From the NCBI RefSeq assembly GCF_001428125.1, contig NZ_LMSM01000001.1, forward strand, positions 373,306 to 437,305: a stretch of DNA of 64,000 nucleotides. Reading direction: 5' to 3'. Of the stretch, positions 33,263-40,922 are shown one piece after another. The notes below the pieces were generated by a model that saw only the letters and a list, made by a program, of their open reading frames with translations, searched no databases and was not told where the DNA came from. The stretch's first letter is position 1. Each line of letters starts with the position of its first letter. The translations under genes were made by a program, and so were the position numbers. This DNA comes from Nocardioides sp. Soil774. Its GTDB lineage: Bacteria > Actinomycetota > Actinomycetes > Propionibacteriales > Nocardioidaceae.

Positions 33263-34866
33263 GCGTCGGCGCGCGCGGCGTGCGGGTGGACCTCGATCGG
33301 GTCGCAACGAGCATTGACGCAGGCACCGGTCGCGAGGTCGAACTCGAAGTTGTGGCCGAGGCAGCGCAGGACGCCGCCGTCGATCACGCCCGTCTCGGCG
33401 AGGTCCTCGCCGGCGTGGGGGCAGTACCTGCTGACCTGGAGTCCCGTGCCCTCGACCTCGATGCTGAAGGTCTCCTGCGGGTCACGGGCTGCCTCGAAGG
33501 CTTCCACGGCTCGGAGCGCGGCAAGGTCGGCATGCTTGAGCAGGCCGACCAGGTAGTCGTTGTAGTGGTCAGGCTCGCGACGAGCGCTGAACCTCAGCGA
33601 CAGCAGGAGCTCCTCCCAGCGAGTCCTGCCCGTCACGACGCCCTCGAGCCAGCGGGCATCCACGGTGATGTGGTAGTTCGCAGACACGTCGCCACCGTCG
33701 AGGTCCACCTCGATGGTGTGGGGGCCGATGTGGGCATCCCAGGTCCCGCCGGCGGGACCGAGCACCTCGAAGCGCAGGACCAGCCCGATCCGGGCGAGGA
33801 AGTATTCCGACAACGTGGCGAGCGACTCGAAGTGCTGCTTGAACCGCTCTGCGAGGCGCGAGTCGGCGCCCGGTTCGGGGTTGTCGTCCCAGATCTTGCC
33901 GACGTGCTGCCGTCGACGGGCGGAGTACGCCTCGAGGTAGTGGCGCCGGTCCTCGGTCGAGCCGTCGAGGGAGAACCCCCGCCAGTGCGCGTCCCGAACG
34001 ATCGACAGGTCCTCGAGCACGACCCGGTCGCCGGGAAGCAGGTAGTCCGCCGTCTGGGCCGGCAACCGCTCGCGCAGCCACCTCAGCGCCTCGGCCTGGT
34101 CGGGGAAGATCCCCGGTCCGTGGAGCCGGCCGTTGTGCTCGAACAGCTCCGGGTCGAGGAAGCACGGGGGACCGGCGTACGGCACCGCCATCCGCGGCTG
34201 GGCGGCGCGCAGGAGACGCGTGACGGCCTTGAACTTGCCCACCCGCTTCAAGGTGCTGATCCGGTCGAGCTCCTCCCGGTCGTACTCGTAGCAGACAGGG
34301 TGCCAGCTCGCTCCGGACATCTGCACACCCATCAGGTCCATCGGACGTCCCGCCTCCGCGACAGCCCTCCGGACCTGGGCCAGCGAGACCCGGGCGTCGT
34401 TGGTGTGCATCACGGCACGGCCGTCCACGTAGATCAGGACGGCTGCGTCATGGCTCATCGGGCACTGCTCGGGGATCACGGTCAACCAGTCCCTGCCGGA
34501 GTCCCCCAGGGGGTGCCGAACCCACGGATCCAGGACCACCACACGCCTCCTCCCCGCCTCGCGGAGCCGGCGCTGGATGATCGTCGACGGGTAGCGGGGA
34601 ACGACGATCGTCACGTCGGCGGGCAGTCCGGCCAGGAACGCCAGGTCCAGGTGGTCCAGGTGCTCGTGGGACACGACCACGGTGTCCACGTCGGAGAGCT
34701 CCGGGGTGAGGAGGTGGGAGTTGTCGGGGAAGGGGAACCACGAGCCGAGGAAGGCGCCCGACGGCGAGACCCAGGGGTCGGCCAGCAGCCTCACCCCCGG
34801 CGAGTCGATGCGCAGGCCGGCATGGCCCAGGGCGGTGACGGTCGCGCTGCTCATGGTGTTCACCAT
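33235..34866 (-). CDS. Metallo-beta-lactamase fold/Rieske fusion protein
   Basis: A 543-residue protein. The N-terminal MBL domain has HxHxDH (H67, H69, D71, H72) and UlaG-like LADPWVSPSG. A middle region (about 370-450) has an SCP2-like character. The C-terminus is a Rieske [2Fe-2S] domain with CPH (C482, H484) and CLGH (C502, H505). CMP-sialic acid hydroxylase (CMAH) has the same two domains in the opposite order, so a sugar or lipid oxidation role is possible. ATG 34866 or ATG 34854 (with GGTGA six bases upstream) starts it. Convergent with the sugar transferase. Confidence 0.82.
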   Translation of the reverse strand: MVNTMSSATVTALGHAGLRIDSPGVRLLADPWVSPSGAFLGSWFPFPDNSHLLTPELSDVDTVVVSHEHLDHLDLAFLAGLPADVTIVVPRYPSTIIQRRLREAGRRRVVVLDPWVRHPLGDSGRDWLTVIPEQCPMSHDAAVLIYVDGRAVMHTNDARVSLAQVRRAVAEAGRPMDLMGVQMSGASWHPVCYEYDREELDRISTLKRVGKFKAVTRLLRAAQPRMAVPYAGPPCFLDPELFEHNGRLHGPGIFPDQAEALRWLRERLPAQTADYLLPGDRVVLEDLSIVRDAHWRGFSLDGSTEDRRHYLEAYSARRRQHVGKIWDDNPEPGADSRLAERFKQHFESLATLSEYFLARIGLVLRFEVLGPAGGTWDAHIGPHTIEVDLDGGDVSANYHITVDARWLEGVVTGRTRWEELLLSLRFSARREPDHYNDYLVGLLKHADLAALRAVEAFEAARDPQETFSIEVEGTGLQVSRYCPHAGEDLAETGVIDGGVLRCLGHNFEFDLATGACVNARCDPIEVHPHAARADAQVPEPACP

Positions 34867-34900
34867 GATGTGCTGGCAGAGCCCGGGGGACGTGGGCGTC

Positions 34901-34920
34901 CTGGTTTCCCCAAGAGGGGT
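34901..34920 (-). promoter_or_regulatory. TTGGGGAAACC motif upstream of the MBL-Rieske gene
   Basis: On the minus strand, CCTCTTGGGGAAACCAGG lies about 35-55 bp upstream of the MBL-Rieske start. It shares TGGGGAAA with the site before the EPS operon (15041) and resembles the site at 37901. Treated as a third candidate member of a shared regulatory motif. Confidence 0.3.
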
Positions 34921-34924
34921 GACG

Positions 34925-35722
34925 TCAGCCTGCGAAGAACCGGGCGAGAACTTCCTGCAGGCGCGGGGAGTCCACGAGGGTCGGGTTCGCCGAGCCCTGG
35001 TGCCCCCACCCGTAGGTGTAGTCCATCGGGGGATCGGGCACCAGCGTGGCCCACCGACGCAGCATGCGCTGCAGCTGACGCGGGCTGGGCAGCTGGTAGT
35101 AGCGGGAGTCGGTGCGGGACTGGCCGAACGCTTGGTAGACGGGCACGATCTTGTGGGCTGGAATGCCGCGCCGGCGCGCAGCGCCGACGGCCTGGTCGAT
35201 CTTCGCCAGGTCGCAGCGGGGGTGTGCCACGGAGCAGGGGTAGGGGTCGAGGCCCACCATGCTCACTCCCGTGACTGCCGGACGGAACGCTCGGTAGTCC
35301 TCGCGATCGGAGAGCACGATGAACGAGAGCTGCCGATCGCTGCTGGCTTCCCGGATGTAGCGGGCGCGGCTGGCGAGGGCTTGCGGACCTCCCGGACAGT
35401 CCGCGAGGTGGGGCTCGTCGGAGAGGTAGTACCCGAAGACGTCCCGACGGCCGGCGAGGCGGTCCACCGTGCGTCGGAAGGCCGCGTCCAGCGGCGTCGG
35501 ACACTTCTCGCCCAGCCAGACGAGGGCATCGACCCCCGCGGGGATGCGCCGGATCTCGGCCGTGCTGGACCCGGTGTCGAAGACGTTGAACCCGAGGCGT
35601 TGAGGTGCGCTCGAACCGTCGCGGTTGGTGATGAAGTGGTGCTTGGTCGTGGCGGCCGGAGCGGGCGCAGGACCTCCCGCCAACACCAGGACGGTCGCCA
35701 TGGCGACTAGCAGTGGAGTCAT
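34925..35722 (-). CDS. Secreted hydrolase-like protein of the EPS locus
   Basis: A 265-residue exported protein. The signal peptide is about residues 1-23 (VLVLAGGPAPAPAA). The mature part looks like a TIM barrel (GFNVFDTGSS, FGYYLSDEPHL, LSFIVLSDRED, VSMVGLDPYPC, KIVPVYQAFGQ); acidic residues in SDEPH and DPYPC sit where glycoside hydrolases carry catalytic acids, but no family is recognised. Four cysteines could form disulfides. GAGG lies 7 bases upstream of ATG 35722. Role: perhaps polysaccharide processing. Confidence 0.7.
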   Translation of the reverse strand: MTPLLVAMATVLVLAGGPAPAPAATTKHHFITNRDGSSAPQRLGFNVFDTGSSTAEIRRIPAGVDALVWLGEKCPTPLDAAFRRTVDRLAGRRDVFGYYLSDEPHLADCPGGPQALASRARYIREASSDRQLSFIVLSDREDYRAFRPAVTGVSMVGLDPYPCSVAHPRCDLAKIDQAVGAARRRGIPAHKIVPVYQAFGQSRTDSRYYQLPSPRQLQRMLRRWATLVPDPPMDYTYGWGHQGSANPTLVDSPRLQEVLARFFAG

Positions 35723-36099
35723 GCACAACCTCTTCTGGCCTGGACGAGCGGAGCGGGGCGAGAAGAGTCTCTGGCCGGGCACGAACCTGCGGCTCGCGTC
35801 GATGGTACCCGAGGATGGACACTTCTCCCGGCCCTGGTGGCGGCAGATTGGACGGCGCGAATCCCCGGCTCGGGGAGTTACCCAGTCCGAGGGATGGGCG
35901 ACCAGCAGGAGTGGTTCTACCGTGAAGAGCGCGCACCCACCGCTGGTTTCGCCACTTCCGTCCTTGTTGCCGGTGCCCCCACCATGCGAGGACCCCCACG
36001 CCTCGTTGGCCGAGGGCGGGGCGACCAGTGGGCGGCGACCGAGGTCCCCCCACCTCGGTCGCCGCAAGCGCGGCCTGGTCCGGCGACGGCCGACCTGGC
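35723..36099. other. 377-bp intergenic region, promoter of the secreted gene and terminator
   Basis: The region lies between the stop of the LuxR response regulator and the start of the secreted protein gene, both on the minus strand. It holds a strong hairpin near the regulator end (36032-36065) and presumably the promoter and leader of the secreted gene. A CTGGGTAACTCCCC sequence on the minus strand (about 35872-35885) is conspicuous but not clearly the TGGGGAAA motif. No convincing coding sequence was seen. Confidence 0.5.
36032..36065 (-). terminator. Hairpin terminator after the response regulator
   Basis: A perfect 14-bp stem (36032-36045 and 36052-36065) with a six-C loop lies 35 bp downstream of the stop of the minus-strand response regulator. 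The very stable GC stem without a T-tract fits an actinobacterial terminator. Confidence 0.6.
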
Positions 36100-36786
36100 T
36101 CACGCGCCCTGTCGCCAACCGATCTGGTTGGCCATGCCGACTGCCGCCAGCTGCGACGACACCTCGAGCTTGTTGAGGATCGACTTCACCTGCGTGCGCA
36201 CGGTGGCCTCGGAGACCACGCTGTCCTGGGAGATGTCGCGCACCGTGTGACCCTCGATGAGCGAGCCCAGCACCTGGCGCTCTCGGGGCGTCAGCCGGTC
36301 GAGGCGGCGACGGATGTCGTCGTCGACCCGGCTCTGGTTCGACCAGGCGTCGAGCAGGGCCTCCAGCTCCTCGCGGGTCACCACCGGGAGTCCCTGGTGC
36401 AGCCGCCGGACCGTCGACAGCGCCTGCTGGAGGGCGCCGCTCTTGGTGAGCACCTTGCGCGCCCCGAGCCGCATGCACTCGCCCCAGCGCCCGATGTCCT
36501 GGGACGCGGTCACCACCACGACGTTGATCCGCGCCCGCGCGAGCGGGGCGATGAGGTTGACGCCGTCGCCGAAGCGCCCGAGGTCGAGGTCGAGGATGAC
36601 GGTGCGCGGGTTGGCCCGCAGCGCCATGGACCGCAGCGTCGCCATCGAGCCGCCCTCCTGCGGCAGCTCGAGACGGCGTACGTCGTAGCCCTCGAGGGAG
36701 AGGGCGAGCTCGAGGGCCTCGGCGAAGAGCACGTGGTCGTCGAGGATCAGGACCCGGTGCTCAGCTCGAGAGGCGCCATGCGACAT
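36100..36786 (-). CDS. LuxR/NarL-family response regulator
   Basis: A 228-residue response regulator. The receiver domain has D16-D17, probable phosphoacceptor D66 (VILDLD) and K114; the C-terminal LuxR helix-turn-helix has LTPRERQVLGSLIEG and SEATVRTQVKSILNKLEV. Its start overlaps the 3' end of the histidine kinase by 26 bp. Together they form a two-component system next to the EPS locus and are likely to control it. The TGGGG motif sites are candidate targets. Confidence 0.9.
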   Translation of the reverse strand: MSHGASRAEHRVLILDDHVLFAEALELALSLEGYDVRRLELPQEGGSMATLRSMALRANPRTVILDLDLGRFGDGVNLIAPLARARINVVVVTASQDIGRWGECMRLGARKVLTKSGALQQALSTVRRLHQGLPVVTREELEALLDAWSNQSRVDDDIRRRLDRLTPRERQVLGSLIEGHTVRDISQDSVVSEATVRTQVKSILNKLEVSSQLAAVGMANQIGWRQGA

Positions 36787-37750
36787 GGGAGTCCTCGCCG
36801 GTGGTGTCGTCCTCGGGGGAGCAGCGGGGGGCAGGCAGCGAGATGACGAACGAGGAGCCCGGACCGCGGGCCTCGGCCAGCCTCAGCGACCCGCCGTCCT
36901 CGGTCATCAGGCGCCGGGCCACGTGCAGGCCGATGCCCTGGCCGGGGGAGTCCGCACCCCGGTGCCCCCACTCGAAGATCCGCTCGCGCTGCTCCTCGGC
37001 GATGCCGCGTCCGTCGTCGGAGACCGTGATGTCCACCGTGCCGCCGTCGCGGTGGACGACGTCGACGCGGCTCGTGCGGCAGCCCCCGTGGGTGACCGCG
37101 TTGTCCATGAGGATGTTGACCGCCTCGGCGAGCGCGTCGTAGCGCGCCCGCACGGTCCCGCCGTCGGTGTGCAGCTCGACGTGGCGTCCCTTGAGGCGCT
37201 GCAGCTCGAGGACCATCTGCAGCGCCTGGTCCACGTCGATGTCGGCGGTGGTCTGGTGCTCGCCGGTCAGCAGGCGCTGCATGCGCTCCAGCTCGCGGTG
37301 CACCGACTCGCACAGGTGCCGGCGGATGTCGTCGCCCAGCGCCGGGTTGTCGAGCAGCGCCGCGCCGTTGACCAGCCCGGCGATCGTGCTGCGCAGCTCG
37401 TGCAGGCGCTCGCGCTCCTCGCGCCTGGACGCCTCGAGGACCAGGTCGACCTCGGCCCTCACCTGGGCGTCGCCGTCGACGAGGTCGTGCTCGCGGGTCG
37501 CCCCGGCGGTGGCCAGCCAGGCGGCTCCGACGACGCTCTGGGCGACGACGACCAGGGCCAGTGCGGCCGCGTCTGTCCACCCGAGGGCGTGCGCCAGCTC
37601 GCCCGTGCCGAGGACGGCCGCGGTGGTGGCCAGCAACCAGACGGCAGGCTGCGAGCGGGCCGGCGACCCTGGCCAGCGACCCGGCGGCGCCCACCCTCCA
37701 GCGACCTGTGCCACGAACCGATGATGTGTGTCTCCCCCGAACGGCCTCAT
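36761..37750 (-). CDS. Sensor histidine kinase
   Basis: A 329-residue kinase. Two transmembrane segments lie at about residues 36-82, with almost no extracytoplasmic loop, so the signal is probably membrane-borne or cytoplasmic. The phosphoacceptor is probably the His in RLHELRSTIAGL; the ATPase domain has NILMDNAVTHGG, DDGRGI and GIGLHVARRL. ATG 37750 is preferred over ATG 37756 because AGGGGGG is 6 bases upstream of it. Partner of the overlapping LuxR response regulator. Confidence 0.87.
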   Translation of the reverse strand: MRPFGGDTHHRFVAQVAGGWAPPGRWPGSPARSQPAVWLLATTAAVLGTGELAHALGWTDAAALALVVVAQSVVGAAWLATAGATREHDLVDGDAQVRAEVDLVLEASRREERERLHELRSTIAGLVNGAALLDNPALGDDIRRHLCESVHRELERMQRLLTGEHQTTADIDVDQALQMVLELQRLKGRHVELHTDGGTVRARYDALAEAVNILMDNAVTHGGCRTSRVDVVHRDGGTVDITVSDDGRGIAEEQRERIFEWGHRGADSPGQGIGLHVARRLMTEDGGSLRLAEARGPGSSFVISLPAPRCSPEDDTTGEDSHVAWRLSS

Positions 37751-38148
37751 GGCCATCCCCCCTGATGCTGACGTGCGGTGTCTTCCCCTGACATGGACCG
37801 GTGCTCTCCCGTGCGACCGGTCAGGACCCCGCTGTGCGAGCAGGTACCCGAGATCAGTGAAGCCACGTCCCCCCGGGCCTGCAACGAGTCTGCGACCCAT
37901 ACCGCAAATGGGGCAAAGCCGGTCTGGTCCGCCCTGTTCAGGCCTCACTCATTCTTGGTCAAGCAGCACCTGAGGCTCCTGCCACGCAGCCGCCACCGAC
38001 GCACAAGAGCGTGCCGCAAGACGTACGACGGCGCCCGGGCGCCGACGGGGCCGCCGCGTCCCCAATTCGGTGCACCTTGGGCCGTGTCGGCACCGGACGG
38101 CCTCCTCGGCGGCAATGGTCTGTCGCATCTCGGACCGGAGGAGGAGGG
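37751..38148. other. 398-bp divergent regulatory region
   Basis: The gap separates the minus-strand kinase/regulator operon from the plus-strand LuxR-type gene and should hold both promoters. The notable content is the motif at 37901-37925. Short frames occur in the region, but none has a Shine-Dalgarno plus family-like sequence, so none is called. Confidence 0.5.
37901..37925 (+). promoter_or_regulatory. ATGGGGCAAAGCCGG motif between regulator genes
   Basis: ACCGCAAATGGGGCAAAGCC aligns with ACCACTAATGGGGAAAGTCG upstream of the EPS operon with one inserted base and few changes. It lies about 150 bp upstream of the histidine kinase and 225 bp upstream of the LuxR-type gene. This may link the regulators and the EPS operon to one transcription factor. 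Confidence 0.4.
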
Positions 38149-38925
38149 ATGGGTGGTGCAGCAGTTCTTGGTGGTGCCCCGGCAGCGGTGAGGCCGCCCG
38201 GGGCCGTCACTGCGTGGATCGTCTCCCCCCACCTGCTGGTCGCGCAGGCGGTGGCCGCAGCGCTCGCCTCGGCGGGCAGGGACGTGGAGGTGCACGCCTG
38301 GGAGACGGTCGCGCAGGAGGCGCGCGCGAGCCGCGACGCCGGCGGCACGACCTTCGTGGTGGCCATCTTCGACGGCGAGGACAGCTTCACCGTGGTCGAG
38401 GAGGTCAGCAGGCTGGTGGAGGCCGGCGACGTGCGGGTCGCCGTCGTGGCACCGGGCTCGACCGCCGTGTGGTGGGGCGGGCTCCTGGAGGGCAGCGCCG
38501 TCGACGTGGTCACGAGCACCACCTCGATCAGCCAGCTCCTCGAGGTGGTCGACCGCCTCCTGACGGGCAGCACCCTGATGGACCCCGACCGCCGGCTCGC
38601 CGTCAGGGCGGCCTGGGTGCAGGCCCTTGACAGCCGCCGACAGCTGATCGCGCTGATGCGGACGCTGTCACCCCAGCAGATGCGGGTCCTCGAGCTCCTC
38701 GCATCAGGGCACCGGGTCGTTGCGGTGGCCGACGCGATGGGGGTCACGGTCGGGACGGTCCGCAGCCACGTCAAGGCGCTGCGCGCCAAGCTCGGTGCCC
38801 GCACCCAGCTCGAGGCCGTGGCGATGCTGCGCCGGGTCTACCAGTCCGGCGACCCCGCCGACGACCTGGTGCCCCGTCCGCGTGCGGCACCGGTGGGCGA
38901 GTCGCGGAGGCAGTGGCGTCGATAG
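38149..38925 (+). CDS. LuxR-type transcriptional regulator with degenerate receiver
   Basis: A 258-residue regulator. The C-terminal DNA-binding domain has LSPQQMRVLELLASG, a recognition helix VTVGTVRSHVKALRAKLGA and the usual final helix. The N-terminal half has the alternating strand/helix layout of a receiver but lacks the paired acidic residues and a convincing phosphoacceptor Asp, so it may work without phosphorylation. ATG 38149 directly follows a GGAGGAGGAGG run. It is divergent from the kinase/regulator pair beside the EPS locus. Confidence 0.82.
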   Translation: MGGAAVLGGAPAAVRPPGAVTAWIVSPHLLVAQAVAAALASAGRDVEVHAWETVAQEARASRDAGGTTFVVAIFDGEDSFTVVEEVSRLVEAGDVRVAVVAPGSTAVWWGGLLEGSAVDVVTSTTSISQLLEVVDRLLTGSTLMDPDRRLAVRAAWVQALDSRRQLIALMRTLSPQQMRVLELLASGHRVVAVADAMGVTVGTVRSHVKALRAKLGARTQLEAVAMLRRVYQSGDPADDLVPRPRAAPVGESRRQWRR

Positions 38926-38935
38926 GGTGACGCCC

Positions 38936-39706
38936 ATGATGGATCCCACCACGCTCGACGACCACGCCTTCGCCGTCTGGGCGGCCGAACGTGCCGGCAG
39001 CGTGCTCCTCGACGTACGCGCCGGCGCCGAGGCCGAGCGGCTGGAGGGCAAGGCCCTCAAGGACGCCGGGGACGCCGCCGCCCAGGCCGAGCTCGTCCGG
39101 GTCCTGGCCGAGCACCGCCCCGGCGACGCGGTGCTGTCGGAGGAGGCGGCCGACGACAAGTCCCGTCTGACGGCGGACCGGGTGTGGATCATCGACCCGC
39201 TCGACGGCACCCGCGAGTTCTCCGAGCCGCCGCGCGACGACTGGGCCGTCCACGTCGCGCTCTGGCAGGACGGCGACCTGGTGGCCGGTGCGGTCGCGCA
39301 GCCGGCGCTGGGGGAGACCTTCAGCACCGGTCGCCCGAGCGTGGTGCCGCCGCGCACCTCGTCCCGCCCGCGCATCGCCGTCTCCCGCAGCCGCCCGCCG
39401 GCCTTCGTCGAGGCGCTGGCCGCCGAGCTCGACGCCGAGCTCGTGCCGATGGGCAGCGCGGGCGTGAAGGTGATGAGCGTGGTCCGCGACGTCGCGGACG
39501 CCTACGTCCACGCCGGTGGCCAGTACCAGTGGGACAACGCCGCGCCCGTCGCGGTCGCCCGGGCCGCGGGCCTGCACTGCAGCCGCGTCGACGGCTCACC
39601 CCTGGTCTACAACGAGGACGACACCTCCCTGCCCGACCTCATCGTGTGCCGTCCGGAGCTGGCCGAGGCGATCGTCGACTTCGTACGCCGCCACGGCACC
39701 GACTGA
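38936..39706 (+). CDS. cysQ: 3'(2'),5'-bisphosphate nucleotidase CysQ-like
   Basis: A 256-residue inositol-monophosphatase-superfamily enzyme. The metal-binding motifs are LSEEAADD and DPLDGTREF, with a C-terminal GGQYQWDNAAP. CysQ removes the 3'-phosphate of PAP/PAPS, recycling sulfate-assimilation products; a plain inositol or fructose bisphosphatase role cannot be excluded. TAGGGT (38923-38928) lies 7 bases before ATG 38936, so the mRNA may be leaderless. ATG 38939 is an adjacent alternative. Confidence 0.85.
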   Translation: MMDPTTLDDHAFAVWAAERAGSVLLDVRAGAEAERLEGKALKDAGDAAAQAELVRVLAEHRPGDAVLSEEAADDKSRLTADRVWIIDPLDGTREFSEPPRDDWAVHVALWQDGDLVAGAVAQPALGETFSTGRPSVVPPRTSSRPRIAVSRSRPPAFVEALAAELDAELVPMGSAGVKVMSVVRDVADAYVHAGGQYQWDNAAPVAVARAAGLHCSRVDGSPLVYNEDDTSLPDLIVCRPELAEAIVDFVRRHGTD

Positions 39707-39719
39707 GCAGGGGTTGGCC

Positions 39720-40118
39720 ATGACCTCCTTCGTCTCGCACACGACCGTCGACTGCCGCAACGCCTTCGAGCTCTCGGAGTGGTGGAAGGCGCTGCTCGGC
39801 TACGTCGACGTGGAGGGTGACCCCAACGAGCCCGGTCACGAGGAGTGCATGATCCTCGACCCCGGGTCCGGGCACGCCATCTTGTTCATCGAGGTGCCCG
39901 ACGTCGAGCTCCCGGCCAAGCGGATCCACTTCGACCTGCGTCCGCGCGAGGGCAGCCGCGACGAGGAGGTCGAGCGCGTGCTCGCGCTGGGCGCGACGCA
40001 GGTCGCCGACCAGCGCGGCCAGTACGGCCCCGGCACCGGCTGGGTGGTCTTCGCCGACCCCGAGGGCAACCAGTTCTGCGTCCTGCGCTCGCAGGCCGAG
40101 GTCGACGCGGGCCCGTGA
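39720..40118 (+). CDS. VOC family (glyoxalase-like) protein
   Basis: A 132-residue protein of the vicinal oxygen chelate fold, two beta-alpha-beta-beta-beta modules, the second ending GWVVFADPEGNQFCVL as usual. Metal-ligand positions H7, E63-like and E-in-DPEGN are plausible. Substrate unknown. It starts 13 bp after cysQ and may be cotranscribed. Confidence 0.8.
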   Translation: MTSFVSHTTVDCRNAFELSEWWKALLGYVDVEGDPNEPGHEECMILDPGSGHAILFIEVPDVELPAKRIHFDLRPREGSRDEEVERVLALGATQVADQRGQYGPGTGWVVFADPEGNQFCVLRSQAEVDAGP

Positions 40119-40149
40119 GGCCCGGGCGCTCGCCCGAGGTCGGGGCGCC

Positions 40150-40830
40150 TCAGAAGACGTTGGTCTGGTAGGCGAAGGCGTTGCCGCGATAGCTGGCGTC
40201 GCCCTTGACCCGGAGGATCCAGTACCACGTGCCGCGCTGCTTGGGCAGCACGTAGGAGTAGCGGCCGCGGCCGTCGGTGCGGACCGTCCTCACCACGGTG
40301 TAACCCCGTGCCTTGTCCCGGCTCGCGCGCACCACGACGACCTTGCGGCCGTAGCGGGGGGTGACCCGCCCGCCCAGGTCGAAACCGGTGGTGGGGTGCA
40401 CGATGCGGCGCTTGACCCCGATGGTGAACGGCTCGGACTCGCTGGCGGCCCAGGTGTCGCCGTTGCCGGTGTCGGACGACCCGGAGTAGGCCACCTTGTA
40501 GGTCGTGTTCATCCACGGTCGGACGTCGAGGAAGTCGGCGCCCGGGGAGGTGCTGGTGGCCACCTCGACCCACTCGGTGCTGCCGGACTCCAGGGCCAGG
40601 AGCGTGGAGGTGCCGGCGGTGGGGGCGAGGCCGCTCGGGCTGTCGACGCTCACCTCGACGTCGACGGTGCCGCCGAACACGACGACGCCCGCCCCTGGCG
40701 AGGCGAGCGTCGTGGTCGTGCGTGTGTCCGACGCGGTCGAGCCGGGTGCCGAGACGAGGGAGACCGCGCCGACCGCGACGGCGCAGGCCACCGCGACGAA
40801 CGTGCGCGCGGCCGGTCGGCTGCTGGTCAT
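40150..40830 (-). CDS. Secreted hypothetical protein, paralogue 1
   Basis: A 226-residue exported protein with a signal peptide (about residues 1-34). The first mature domain shares a beta-strand pattern with the next gene (TSTLLALESGSTEWVEVAT, then MNTTYKVAYSG), and the second (about 140-226) resembles an Ig-like or carboxypeptidase-regulatory fold. No function is recognised. It is a tandem paralogue of the gene at 40923, on the same strand. Confidence 0.75.
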   Translation of the reverse strand: MTSSRPAARTFVAVACAVAVGAVSLVSAPGSTASDTRTTTTLASPGAGVVVFGGTVDVEVSVDSPSGLAPTAGTSTLLALESGSTEWVEVATSTSPGADFLDVRPWMNTTYKVAYSGSSDTGNGDTWAASESEPFTIGVKRRIVHPTTGFDLGGRVTPRYGRKVVVVRASRDKARGYTVVRTVRTDGRGRYSYVLPKQRGTWYWILRVKGDASYRGNAFAYQTNVF

Positions 40831-40865
40831 CGTGGCGGTTCCTCCCGACGCGTCATAGACGCTGC

Positions 40866-40900
40866 GACCGGCCCCGCCAGCAGTGCTGGCGGAGCCGGTC
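40866..40900 (-). terminator. Hairpin terminator between the paralogous genes
   Basis: Inverted 16-bp arms (40866-40881 and 40885-40900) with one mismatch and a 3-base loop follow the stop of the minus-strand gene at 40923. It lies 36 bp upstream of the start of the second paralogue, so the two genes are probably separate units. Confidence 0.6.
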
Positions 40901-40922
40901 GGGAGGTGCGTGACCGGTGTCG

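Noticed and set aside
35858-35900. CTGGGTAACTCCCC as a fourth copy of the TGGGG(C)AAA motif
   Set aside because: The similarity is limited to a short GGG-A pattern, so it was not counted.
37751-38148. Short open frames in the divergent regulatory gap
   Set aside because: They lack a ribosome binding site and family-like sequence, and run across the presumed promoters.
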